Assembly (NCBI GenBank): GCA_030830945.1
Contig: JAURLY010000243.1
Location: 1-9,156 of the forward strand
Direction: 5' to 3'
Length of the DNA: 9,156 nt
From: Gammaproteobacteria bacterium
Lineage (GTDB): Bacteria; Pseudomonadota; Gammaproteobacteria; Pseudomonadales; GM7GCV1
The first letter of the stretch is position 1, and the number at the start of each line of letters is the position of its first letter. Shown piece after piece: positions 1 to 7,369 of the stretch. The notes below the pieces were generated by a model. That model searched no databases. It had not been told where the DNA came from and worked only from the letters and a program-made list of their open reading frames with translations. The position numbers and the translations under genes were made by a program.

Positions 1-1
1 C

Positions 2-1123
2 AAGCGCAGCGGCAAGCAAGAGTTTAAATCCACGGACATAGAGCGCTATGTTGGTGGGTATCTATTGCATAACGTCAAAACCAGGGGCGTGGATCTGCAT
101 AACCCTGAAGTGAAGGTACAGCTGGAAATCCGTCATCAGGACCTGTTTATCATCGGTGAAACCTGGCAAGGGCTCGGTGGATTCCCACTGGGCTCCCAGG
201 AAAAAGTGTTGTCGTTGATTTCCGGCGGATTCGACTCTTCAGTCGCCAGTTATTTAACAACCAAGCGCGGTTTGGTAACGCACGTTCTATTTTTCAAGCT
301 AGGTGGTCGGGCGCACGATATAGGGGTAAAGGAAGTTGCCCATTTTCTATGGCAGAAATATTCGCGATCGCACCCGGTAAAATTCATTACGGTGCCGTTT
401 GAAGAAGTCGTAAGTGAGATTTTGGTTAATATCCCAAAATCGTATATGGGCGTGGCATTGAAACGCATGATGCTAAGGGCGGCTGAGCAAATTGCGGATC
501 AATACGGGTTCAAGGCACTGGTGACCGGTGAAGCTGTGGCCCAGGTATTCAGCCAGACATTAGCCAATCTCGCCGTCATTGATTCCGTATCACAAATGCT
601 GGTGCTAAGGCCGCTGTCGACCGTGGATAAAGTCGACATCATAAAAACGGCGCGAGCGATTGGTACAGAAGAATTTGCCGCCAGCATGCCGGAATACTGC
701 GGGGTGATTTCGCGTAAACCAACAACAAGCGCCCGGCCCCATATTATTGAGGATGCCGAAACCAGCTTTGACTTTTCTATCCTTGAGCGAGCTGTTGCCA
801 ATCATAAAACGGAATCCATGGCCAAGTTACTGGATACAGTCAGTGAAATACCCGTGGATGTCTATAAGTCCTTAATACCGCAGGCGGTATTGGTCGATGT
901 GCGACATCCGGATGAGGCGCAAAACCGACCGGTGCCAAAAGACGCGCATTCAGACAACGAAATATTGCAAATGCCCTACTTTCGCATCCAGAAAGATTTT
1001 GCCGAAACTGATTCAAAAAAACGCTACCTTTTGTACTGTGATCGGGGTGTCATGAGTCGGCTGCATGCGGAGCTGTTACTGGAATCTGGCTACCGAAATG
1101 TGGGTGTTTACCGGCCTAAATAA
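2..1123 (+). CDS. thiI: tRNA 4-thiouridine synthetase ThiI, 5'-truncated by window
   Basis: ThiI transfers sulfur from a cysteine desulfurase (IscS) to uridine 8 of tRNA and, in enterics, to the ThiS carrier for thiamine thiazole synthesis. The frame is open from base 2 and begins inside the THUMP domain (KRSGKQEF...ERYVGG). About 110 N-terminal residues therefore lie upstream, judged against the 482-residue E. coli protein. The PP-loop adenylation motif SGGFDS is at 221-238. The conserved Cys of MPEYCGV (E. coli Cys344 equivalent) is at 698-700. A C-terminal rhodanese domain carries YCDRGVMSR with its persulfide Cys (E. coli Cys456 equivalent) at 1037-1039. The protein is thus the long, rhodanese-fused form. 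It ends in VYRPK-TAA, as expected for the family. The 373 visible codons are intact. oxyR follows 87 bp downstream on the same strand. Confidence 0.97.
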   Translation, partial: KRSGKQEFKSTDIERYVGGYLLHNVKTRGVDLHNPEVKVQLEIRHQDLFIIGETWQGLGGFPLGSQEKVLSLISGGFDSSVASYLTTKRGLVTHVLFFKLGGRAHDIGVKEVAHFLWQKYSRSHPVKFITVPFEEVVSEILVNIPKSYMGVALKRMMLRAAEQIADQYGFKALVTGEAVAQVFSQTLANLAVIDSVSQMLVLRPLSTVDKVDIIKTARAIGTEEFAASMPEYCGVISRKPTTSARPHIIEDAETSFDFSILERAVANHKTESMAKLLDTVSEIPVDVYKSLIPQAVLVDVRHPDEAQNRPVPKDAHSDNEILQMPYFRIQKDFAETDSKKRYLLYCDRGVMSRLHAELLLESGYRNVGVYRPK

Positions 1124-1170
1124 TCGTAATCGAGTCATTGATTTAAACTATTGCATAAAGCTGATAAAGT

Positions 1171-1187
1171 GAACTAGCCTATAGTTC
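1171..1187. promoter_or_regulatory. Inverted repeat in the oxyR leader, candidate operator
   Basis: GAACTA-N5-TAGTTC is a perfect 6-bp dyad with a 5-bp centre, ending 23 bp before the oxyR ATG. It overlaps a TATAGT hexamer (1180-1185) that could serve as a -10. No well-spaced -35 accompanies it: TTGCAT at 1151-1156 is 23 bp away. LysR-type regulators commonly bind dyads in their own promoters, so autoregulation is an inference from position. I could not fit the full four-part OxyR consensus (ATAG/CTAT spaced by 7) here. Confidence 0.35.
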
Positions 1188-1210
1188 TCAAAGGTAAGAG
1201 GCTTGAATTC

Positions 1211-2125
1211 ATGACGCTAACTGAATTGCGTTACATCGTAATGCTCGCGAAAGAGCAGCATTTTGGACGAGCAGCGGAACGCTGCTTTGTTAGTCAGCCC
1301 ACCCTAAGCATTGCCGTAAAAAAACTTGAAGAAGAGCTCGGAATTGCCTTGTTTGAACGCACGAAAAGCCGGGTTCATCCAACGCCGATCGGTGACCAAA
1401 TTGTCGCCCAGGCCCAGCAGATTCTTGAGCAGGCCTCCTCAATCAAGGATTTGGCAAGTACTGGCAAAGATCAGTTAACCAGCCCGCTTTCCGTTGGCGC
1501 CATTTTTACCATTGGCCCCTACCTTTTTCCGCACCTAATGCCCCAGCTTAGAAGTATTGCTCATGACATGCCTCTCCTAATTGAAGAGGGATACACCGCG
1601 GATTTACGTAAACGTTTGCGCAATGGTGATCTGGATGTTGTTATTTTGTCGTTGCCATTTAACGAGCCAGACGTCGTAACCCAGCCCTTATATGAAGAGC
1701 CTTTTGTTGTTCTTTTGCCGGCATCCCACGCGCTCGGGAAACAAAAACTGATCAGGGCGGAAGATCTGGAAAAAGAGAACGTCCTCATGCTGGGTGAGGG
1801 TCACTGTTTTAGGGATCAAGTGCTGGAAATGTGTCCGTCCTTGCGAAAGCCAATGGAAGACAACAAGTCGCCTATCCGAACAGCCACTGAGGGCGGTTCG
1901 CTGGAAACCCTGCGCCATATGGTGGCGTCGGGACTGGGCGTAACCATCCTGCCTTATTCGGCAACACTCAATACCCAATATAGCGAAGGCGCACTGATTA
2001 CTCGCCGCTTTGAAGCGCCCGCACCGGCCAGAACCGTCGCGCTCGCATGGCGTGCCAGCTTTCCACGGCACAAGGCTGTCGATGCCCTAAGGCAGGCAAT
2101 TCAGCAGTGCGGGCTTGAGTTTTAG
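1211..2125 (+). CDS. oxyR: Peroxide-sensing LysR-family regulator OxyR
   Basis: OxyR is the cytoplasmic hydrogen-peroxide sensor that switches on catalase, alkyl hydroperoxide reductase and related genes through a reversible disulfide. At 304 residues it matches the 305 of E. coli. The N-terminal winged helix-turn-helix spans roughly residues 1-60 (HFGRAAERCFVSQPTLS, then LEEELGIALFER). The effector domain contains GHCFRDQVLEMC. By codon count the peroxidatic cysteine is Cys199 (1805-1807) and the resolving cysteine is Cys208 (1832-1834), identical to E. coli numbering. The motif ETLRHMVASGLGVTILP is also typical of OxyR rather than other LysR proteins. The ATG start is supported by AAGAGG at 1196-1201, nine bases upstream. 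recG follows after 43 bp with no terminator. An oxyR-recG pair is known in Pseudomonas aeruginosa, so cotranscription is likely. Confidence 0.96.
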   Translation: MTLTELRYIVMLAKEQHFGRAAERCFVSQPTLSIAVKKLEEELGIALFERTKSRVHPTPIGDQIVAQAQQILEQASSIKDLASTGKDQLTSPLSVGAIFTIGPYLFPHLMPQLRSIAHDMPLLIEEGYTADLRKRLRNGDLDVVILSLPFNEPDVVTQPLYEEPFVVLLPASHALGKQKLIRAEDLEKENVLMLGEGHCFRDQVLEMCPSLRKPMEDNKSPIRTATEGGSLETLRHMVASGLGVTILPYSATLNTQYSEGALITRRFEAPAPARTVALAWRASFPRHKAVDALRQAIQQCGLEF

Positions 2126-2168
2126 GCGCGTAAATAGGCATTTGTATAAATTGTCAGGGCGTATTTAG

Positions 2169-4253
2169 ATGGCCTCGCCAAAAATAGGTGCCCCCGATCT
2201 CGAAAAGCCGGTTGATCATCTCAAGGGGGTCGGCCCCAAGCTGCAAGCCCTTCTGGAAAAAGCAGGGATCTTCCAGATAAAAGACCTGCTGTTCCGCTTG
2301 CCCCTGCGCTATTTGGATAGAACCCGAATCACACCCATCGGTTCCCTGCGGCCAAACCAATATGTCCTCATTCAGGGAGAGATCCTGGCGGCGGATATAC
2401 TCTTTGGCAGGCGGCGCAGTTTGATGGTCAAACTGGGTGATGGCACGGGTGTCACCACCCTCAGGTTTTTTCATTTCAGTCAGGCGCAGAAAGCCGCATT
2501 GAGTCGGGGCAAATTCTTACGCTGTGCAGGGGAGGTCAGGCCCGGCCTGGCAGGTCTGGAGTTCTATCACCCCGAATATGAATTTATAGAGGAAGATGCC
2601 CCCCCACCCTCGGCCGAACTTACACCGGTTTACTCAACCACCGAAGGCCTGACTCAGGGACGTCTGCGCGACCTGAGCTCCCAGGCCCTGGCCATGCTGG
2701 CGAATTCGCCCATCGAAGAACTGATAATGGATGGCCCCGGGAAAGAGATTCCCCTGAGGCAAGCCCTTCTTTACCTGCACCGGCCACCAGTGGATGCGCC
2801 GGTGAACCAACTGCTGACAGGACAACACCCTTACCAGAAAAAAATTGTCTTTGAGGAACTCTTGGCCCACCAGCTAAGCATGTTAATGGCTCGCAATCGG
2901 GCCAAATCCGAGCAGGCACCGGTACTGCACGCAAAGACAGCTGAGATAAAACAGCTTTTGGGAAATTTGTCATTCGAACTCACAGATGCCCAGAACAGGG
3001 TTATTGCTGAAATTGAACAAGACATGCAGACCGGTCACCCCATGCTGCGATTGCTTCAAGGCGATGTAGGCTCGGGGAAAACCCTGGTGGCTGCCCTGTC
3101 TGCGTTGGCATCCCTGGGTTCCGGTCATCAGGTTGCGGTGATGGCGCCGACCGAAATACTCGCCGAGCAACATCTGGAAAAATTTGAAAGCTGGTTACAG
3201 CCACTCGGGTACAAAGTGGTTTTTCTCAGCAGCAAAATCAAGGGCAAGGCCCGGGAAGCAGTTCTTGACTTGATTGGCAGTGGCAAGGCCAACCTGATTA
3301 TCGGTACGCACGCCCTGATCCAGAAAGACGTTAACTTTGCCAAACTGGGGCTAATGGTTATCGATGAACAGCACCGGTTTGGTGTTAACCAGCGACTGGA
3401 GCTGAGAAACAAGGGTTTGGCAGATGGTCAGGTGCCGCATCAGTTGATTATGACAGCCACCCCCATCCCCAGAACCCTATGCATGAGCCACTACGCGGAT
3501 CTGGACACCTCCATCATCGACGAGCTGCCACCCGGTCGAACACCGGTGATCACAGCAGCTTTACCCGGCATTCGTCGAGCAGAAGTAATCGAACGAGTAG
3601 AAGCGGCGTGCGCTGAAGGCAGACAAGCCTATTGGGTCTGCACCCTGATCGAAGAGTCGGAAGAACTGCAGGCCCAGGCGGCGGAAGCCACGGCAAATGA
3701 ACTATCTATAGCTCTGCCAAACTGGTCAGTGGGACTTATCCACGGACGCATGAAGCCCAGTGAAAAACAGCGGGTGATGCATGCCTTCCATCAGGGGGAA
3801 ATCCAAATACTGGTGGCAACTACCGTCATCGAAGTTGGTGTCGATGTGCCCAATGCCAGTCTGATGATTATCGAAAATCCCGAAAGGCTGGGTTTGTCTC
3901 AGCTGCACCAATTGCGCGGCAGGGTAGGCCGGGGAAGTGTCGAGTCCCACTGTGTGCTGCTGTATGAAGCGCCGCTCTCTGAAACCAGCACTGTGCGAAT
4001 TCGGGCCATGCGTGAGACCAACGATGGATTCAAGATTGCGGACATTGATTTACAACTGCGGGGCCCCGGTGAACTTCTTGGTGCACGGCAGGCAGGCGAG
4101 CAAGGATTTCTAATGGCTGATTTGGGGCGGGACGCCGACCTTTTGCCACTGGCTCGTCAGCATGCAGAGACCTTACTGGCAAATGATCCCGAACGAGCAG
4201 ATCGACTCTTGGCTCGCTGGTTGCCCGATTCCATGAAGTATTTGGACGCTTAA
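2169..4253 (+). CDS. recG: ATP-dependent DNA helicase RecG
   Basis: RecG is a double-stranded DNA translocase that regresses stalled replication forks and processes branched intermediates and R-loops. Its 694 residues match the 693 of E. coli. The N-terminal wedge/OB region recognises branched DNA (residues ~1-270, including LPLRYLDRT and HPEYEF). It is followed by helicase domain 1 with Walker A GDVGSGKT at residues 298-305 and the DEQH Walker B box at 399-402, then TATPIPRT. Helicase domain 2 has HGRMKPSEKQ, VATTVIEVGVDVPNA and motif VI QLRGRVGRG from residue 581. The C-terminal part retains the RGPGELLG segment typical of RecG. All motor motifs are intact. The ATG has AGGG at 2156-2159, nine bases upstream. 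It is probably cotranscribed with oxyR, which would tie fork repair to oxidative stress as in P. aeruginosa. No clear terminator hairpin follows the stop. Confidence 0.97.
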   Translation: MASPKIGAPDLEKPVDHLKGVGPKLQALLEKAGIFQIKDLLFRLPLRYLDRTRITPIGSLRPNQYVLIQGEILAADILFGRRRSLMVKLGDGTGVTTLRFFHFSQAQKAALSRGKFLRCAGEVRPGLAGLEFYHPEYEFIEEDAPPPSAELTPVYSTTEGLTQGRLRDLSSQALAMLANSPIEELIMDGPGKEIPLRQALLYLHRPPVDAPVNQLLTGQHPYQKKIVFEELLAHQLSMLMARNRAKSEQAPVLHAKTAEIKQLLGNLSFELTDAQNRVIAEIEQDMQTGHPMLRLLQGDVGSGKTLVAALSALASLGSGHQVAVMAPTEILAEQHLEKFESWLQPLGYKVVFLSSKIKGKAREAVLDLIGSGKANLIIGTHALIQKDVNFAKLGLMVIDEQHRFGVNQRLELRNKGLADGQVPHQLIMTATPIPRTLCMSHYADLDTSIIDELPPGRTPVITAALPGIRRAEVIERVEAACAEGRQAYWVCTLIEESEELQAQAAEATANELSIALPNWSVGLIHGRMKPSEKQRVMHAFHQGEIQILVATTVIEVGVDVPNASLMIIENPERLGLSQLHQLRGRVGRGSVESHCVLLYEAPLSETSTVRIRAMRETNDGFKIADIDLQLRGPGELLGARQAGEQGFLMADLGRDADLLPLARQHAETLLANDPERADRLLARWLPDSMKYLDA

Positions 4254-4339
4254 ACGACGAATAGGCAAAAAAAACACCCAGATCGCAATATTTAATTGAG
4301 CTTAGGCGCTAATCGGCTTTCGTATCGCAGTAAAGTCGC

Positions 4340-4345
4340 TATAAT
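4340..4345 (+). promoter_or_regulatory. Probable typA promoter -10 box
   Basis: A perfect TATAAT lies 51 bp before the typA ATG, within the recG-typA gap of 143 bp. The expected -35 position holds only a weak TTTCGT (4318-4323, spacer 16). The call rests on the -10 and its location. Confidence 0.5.
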
Positions 4346-4396
4346 CGCGCCTCATTTTTCACCCCTCCCAATTTCCGGGCCCTGGTCCGCACACCA

Positions 4397-6217
4397 ATGA
4401 TCGAAAAACTCAGAAACATCGCCATTATTGCCCACGTTGACCATGGCAAGACCACTCTCGTGGATAAGCTCCTTTCACAGTCCGGAACCCTGGATCGCAA
4501 ATCCGTGGGCGAAGAACGCATCATGGATTCCAATGATCAGGAAAAAGAGCGGGGCATCACCATTTTGGCCAAAAATACGGCGATCTCCTGGAACGACTAC
4601 CGCATTAACATCGTTGATACCCCGGGGCACGCGGATTTTGGTGGTGAGGTAGAGCGGGTTCTGTCGATGGTGGACTCCGTATGTCTGCTGGTGGATGCGG
4701 TGGATGGCCCAATGCCTCAAACCCGTTTTGTTACCCAGAAAGCCTTTGAGCGAGGCCTGCGTCCGATCGTCGTGATTAACAAAATCGACCGCCCTGGCGC
4801 ACGACCACACTGGGTAATGGATCAGGTATTCGACCTGTTTGATAACCTGGGTGCGACCGACGAGCAGCTCGACTTTCCGGTAATTTACACCTCGGCGATT
4901 AATGGCATCGCAGGCATTGAATATGATGACCTCGCCGAAGACATGACCCCGTTATTCCAGATGATTGTGGATCATGTTCCCGTGCCGGAAGTCGATCCAG
5001 ATGCCCCCTTCCAGATGCAGATTTCCGCACTGGATTACGACAGCTATGTGGGTGTAATTGGTATTGGCCGTATTACCCGCGGCAAACTAAAGCCCAATCA
5101 GCAGGTCATTGTGAAATCGGCAAATGGCAAAGAGCGCAAAGGGCGAGTACTGAATGTGAAAGGCTACCTTGGCCTTGAGCGCATAGACACCCAGCTGGCT
5201 GATGCCGGTGAGATTGTCTGCATCACGGGTATAGATGAACTAAAAATTTCCGACACCCTCTGTGACCCCGATCATATTGAAGCGCTTCCTCCGCTGAGCG
5301 TGGATGAGCCAACCGTGAGCATGACATTCATGGTGAATGATTCACCTTTCTCTGGGAAAGAAGGCAAATATGTCACCTCCAGAAACATCAAGGAACGTCT
5401 GGAACAAGAGTTAATTCACAACGTTGCCTTGCGGGTAAGACAGGGCGATACAGCCGATAAATTTATCGTCTCGGGCCGTGGCGAACTGCACTTGTCTGTG
5501 CTGATTGAAACCATGCGACGTGAAGGCTTTGAACTTGGCGTTTCCCGCCCGGAAGTTGTCCAGCGCGAAATCGACGGAAAAATCCAGGAGCCCTTTGAGG
5601 CCGTGGTGATTGATATTGAAGACAAGCATCAGGGTGCTGTCATGGAAGAGCTGGGTTTGCGTAAGGGCGAACTGAAAAACATGTCGCCTGACGGCAAGGG
5701 GCGGGTGCGGCTGGAGTTTGTTGTGCCCTCCCGTGGCCTGATCGGTTTTCGGGGACACTTTCTTACCCTGACATCTGGCTCCGGCATTATGACCAGCATC
5801 TTTGATCACTACGGTCTGGTTAAGGAAGGTGAGGTCGCCAAACGCCAGAATGGTGTATTGGTCAGCATGGTGAAGGGCAAGACCCTGGCCTACGCCCTAT
5901 TCAACCTTCAGGATCGCGGCCGATTGTTTATGGGCCACGCCGAAGATATTTACGAGGGGCAGATTATTGGCATCCACTCACGCTCAAATGACTTGGCGGT
6001 TAACCCCACCAAGGCCAAACAGCTCACCAACATTCGTGCCGCTGGTACCGACGAAGCCCTGACCCTGGTGCCGCCTATCCGCCACACACTGGAACAGGCG
6101 CTGGAATTCATCGAAGACGACGAGTTGGTTGAAGTCACGCCCCAGTCCATTCGTTTGCGCAAAAAACTGCTGACCGAAAACGAAAGAAAACGAGCCAAGC
6201 CCAAAGTCGTTGCCTAG
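4397..6217 (+). CDS. typA: Ribosome-associated translational GTPase TypA/BipA
   Basis: TypA (BipA) is an EF-G-like GTPase that binds 70S ribosomes, assists 50S assembly at low temperature and is needed under several stresses. The protein is 606 residues, the family's normal length. GTPase motifs are intact: G1 AHVDHGKTT (residues 12-20), switch I RGITI, G3 DTPGH (74-78) and G4 NKID (128-131). They are followed by the beta-barrel domain 2, the EF-G-like domains III and V, and the BipA-specific C-terminal domain (GRLFMGHAEDIYEGQIIG, TNIRAAGTDEA, DDELVEVTP). The start is fixed by the conserved N-terminus MIEKLRNIAIIAHVDHG, although no purine-rich Shine-Dalgarno precedes it (CCGCACACCA abuts the ATG). 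It has its own promoter-like TATAAT and a strong terminator. In P. aeruginosa typA sits directly beside thiI. Here oxyR-recG lies between them. Confidence 0.97.
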   Translation: MIEKLRNIAIIAHVDHGKTTLVDKLLSQSGTLDRKSVGEERIMDSNDQEKERGITILAKNTAISWNDYRINIVDTPGHADFGGEVERVLSMVDSVCLLVDAVDGPMPQTRFVTQKAFERGLRPIVVINKIDRPGARPHWVMDQVFDLFDNLGATDEQLDFPVIYTSAINGIAGIEYDDLAEDMTPLFQMIVDHVPVPEVDPDAPFQMQISALDYDSYVGVIGIGRITRGKLKPNQQVIVKSANGKERKGRVLNVKGYLGLERIDTQLADAGEIVCITGIDELKISDTLCDPDHIEALPPLSVDEPTVSMTFMVNDSPFSGKEGKYVTSRNIKERLEQELIHNVALRVRQGDTADKFIVSGRGELHLSVLIETMRREGFELGVSRPEVVQREIDGKIQEPFEAVVIDIEDKHQGAVMEELGLRKGELKNMSPDGKGRVRLEFVVPSRGLIGFRGHFLTLTSGSGIMTSIFDHYGLVKEGEVAKRQNGVLVSMVKGKTLAYALFNLQDRGRLFMGHAEDIYEGQIIGIHSRSNDLAVNPTKAKQLTNIRAAGTDEALTLVPPIRHTLEQALEFIEDDELVEVTPQSIRLRKKLLTENERKRAKPKVVA

Positions 6218-6237
6218 GCTAGTTTTAATTTCCTGCT

Positions 6238-6298
<61 letters not shown>

Positions 6299-6300
6299 TT

Positions 6301-6606
6301 CGCCAGCCTTAACTCTCATTTCTTGGGAGTTGCTTTTTATTCATGACAGTCAAATACTGCAACTATGAAAATAGTAGCTGGTCGTGATTGGAATCACGCA
6401 TGGTAAGAGCATGATCCCGAAGATCATAGGGAAAAGGAGATTTGCTTATGGGGAACATCTTGTCATTAGGGAAACGATTTTTCTATGTTCTTTAATCAGA
6501 TAGAAAAATTACTCAAAAAACGATTTCAGGGAAAACATTCCCACTATTTACTGTAATAGGGCCGGTAGGCCTTATAACGTGCTATTAGCCCGATGAGACA
6601 GTCATA
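6301..6606. other. Intergenic stretch with short palindromes, no convincing gene
   Basis: About 300 bp between the typA terminator and the first cassette gene. It holds a palindrome CGTGATTGGAATCACG (6383-6398), a hairpin ATGATC-CCGAA-GATCAT (6411-6427), a 10-bp inverted repeat ATTTTTCTAT/ATAGAAAAAT (6477-6486 and 6500-6509), a GGGAA-AACA-TTCCC hairpin (6529-6542) and AGGGCC-GGTA-GGCCTT (6558-6573, one G-T pair). A 15-codon frame at 6448-6495 (MGNILSLGKRFFYVL) has AAGGAG 8 bp upstream of its ATG. This might be a leader peptide or a gene remnant, or only chance. TATAAC (6573-6578) could be a -10 for the downstream gene, but the nearest -35-like TTTACT is 20 bp away. I see no integrase gene, tRNA or complete attC here. 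Confidence 0.5.
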
Positions 6607-6993
6607 GTGTTATTTAAGACCCTTGCGGTTGGCTTGCTGCTTGCCATTGGTGAAATTGTGAATGGCAATATCAGAGTGCGGGTTCTGCATCACTTGTGTG
6701 GTAAAAAACGTGCGAAAAAGATCAGCTTCTTTTCAGGCACAACAATAATATACGCTATTGCTTGGTTTACTTTGCCATGGTTATCTCCAGCCAATTATTT
6801 AGACTGCTATAAAATAGGGTTTTCTTGGTTAATGATTATGCTGGGTATAGACATATATTTTGGGAGATATGTGTTCAAGTTTAAGTGGAATAAAATCGTC
6901 GGGGATTTTAATCCCCTTAAGGGTAATTTACTTGGCGTAGGTATGCTTTTACTGTTTTTAAGTCTTAGCATTGTGTTTTGGGTGCAGCAATGA
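6607..6993 (+). CDS. Small four-helix membrane protein of unknown function
   Basis: A 128-residue protein of very hydrophobic composition. Helices are apparent at about residues 3-19, 39-59, 68-86 and 107-126, with a positively charged loop (GKKRAKK, 32-38) that suggests cytoplasmic placement between helices 1 and 2. Distinctive polar positions near the membrane are GEIVNGNIRVR (15-25), D82 and FGR (85-87), followed by an amphipathic W-N-K-I-V-G-D-F-N-P segment. I have the impression of similar unnamed proteins in other proteobacteria, but I cannot name a family or function. The start is GTG, because no in-frame ATG lies just upstream, and the ribosome site is poor (only GAG at 6595-6597). 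The stop lies 6 bp before a complete attC-like site, the normal arrangement for a cassette gene. Codon use is AT-richer than in typA. Confidence 0.75.
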   Translation: MLFKTLAVGLLLAIGEIVNGNIRVRVLHHLCGKKRAKKISFFSGTTIIYAIAWFTLPWLSPANYLDCYKIGFSWLMIMLGIDIYFGRYVFKFKWNKIVGDFNPLKGNLLGVGMLLLFLSLSIVFWVQQ

Positions 6994-6999
6994 ACAAAG

Positions 7000-7100
7000 G
7001 GCTAACAATTTGCTCCTGCTGACATTTTTATGTTGCATCTTATGTGCGTAATAGCACATAAGTCTCTACTCCAAAAATGCATCGCCGCAAGGCGTTAGGC
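7000..7100 (+). other. attC-like recombination site (cassette 1)
   Basis: The 5' core GGCTAAC (7000-7006) and 3' core GTTAGGC (7094-7100, fitting GTTRRRY) are inverted and 101 bp apart. The sequence after the first core, TAACAATTTGCTCCTGCTGACA, parallels known attC R''/L'' boxes. The two arms form an imperfect palindrome: after the AAC/GTT triplets, TTGC (7010-7013) pairs with GCAA (7087-7090), and CATTTTT (7023-7029) with AAAAATG (7073-7079), with bulged bases between. In the centre a perfect 9-bp stem, CTTATGTGC (7039-7047) with GCACATAAG (7054-7062), has a 6-nt loop. Recombination would occur between G7094 and T7095. Size, position after a stop codon and arm layout are all typical of attC. 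Confidence 0.8.
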
Positions 7101-7107
7101 AGAAAGT

Positions 7108-7113
7108 AGGAGG
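7108..7113 (+). promoter_or_regulatory. Perfect Shine-Dalgarno in cassette leader
   Basis: AGGAGG lies 7 bp before the ATG at 7121. It sits in the 26-base leader between the attC cut point (7094/7095) and the gene, and fixes the start of the DUF1272 gene. Confidence 0.85.
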
Positions 7114-7120
7114 CAAGCCG

Positions 7121-7369
7121 ATGTTAGAACTACGACCGAACTGTGAGTGCTGTGACAAGGACTTACCTCCGGAATCGACTGAGGCGGTAATCTGCACTTT
7201 TGAATGCACATTCTGTGCTGAGTGCGCTGAGAGTGTTCTTAATAATTTCTGTCCAAATTGCTCAGGAAACTTAGTGCCACGGCCAATACGCCCAGTAGCT
7301 GCACTTAAAAACAACCCGGCTTCAACTACTCGCATACTAAAAGAGCGTGGCTGCGGAGCCAATGAATAA
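7121..7369 (+). CDS. DUF1272 family cysteine-rich protein
   Basis: An 82-residue protein starting MLELRPNCECCDKDLPP, the signature of DUF1272, a small conserved family with no established function. Cysteines are at 8, 10, 11, 25, 29, 32, 35, 44, 47 and 78. The pairs C32-x2-C35 and C44-x2-C47, plus the C-x-C-C cluster at 8-11, suggest a compact zinc-binding (ribbon/RING-like) fold. Metal binding is inference. No signal peptide or membrane helix is visible, so it is likely cytoplasmic. The start is unambiguous, with AGGAGG 7 bp upstream. Placement is classic for a cassette gene: it begins 26 bases after the attC cut point of the preceding cassette, and its TAA stop (7367-7369) overlaps the first core of the next, damaged attC. 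The last residues (KERGCGANE) are not obviously family-typical. Confidence 0.88.
   Translation: MLELRPNCECCDKDLPPESTEAVICTFECTFCAECAESVLNNFCPNCSGNLVPRPIRPVAALKNNPASTTRILKERGCGANE

Noticed and set aside
65..67. TTG as the start of thiI
   Set aside because: The frame is open and matches the ThiI THUMP domain back to base 2, so the gene begins upstream of the window.
1148..1187. Classical OxyR binding site (ATAG-N7-CTAT-N7-ATAG-N7-CTAT) upstream of oxyR
   Set aside because: Isolated CTAT and ATAG tetramers occur but not at the required spacing.
2620..2973. Minus-strand open frame within recG (and similar ones inside thiI, oxyR and typA)
   Set aside because: It lies opposite a strongly conserved gene, has no recognisable domain and no ribosome site I can see. 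It is a by-product of codon bias.
6311..6337. Second terminator AACTCTC/GGGAGTT followed by a T-run
   Set aside because: It is only 7 pairs with one G-T, a 7-base loop and a weak T-run. It may be a backup but is not supportable.
6475..6487. CGATTTTTCTATG as the lost right arm of the truncated attC
   Set aside because: It resembles the expected complement of the left arm at 7371-7386 but lies about 900 bp upstream without a GTT core. Chance is likely in AT-rich DNA.
6583..6590. Cassette start TATTAGCC as an attC or attI junction before the first cassette gene
   Set aside because: It deviates from GTTRRRY at two positions and has no pairing partner arm upstream, so the left boundary stays undefined.
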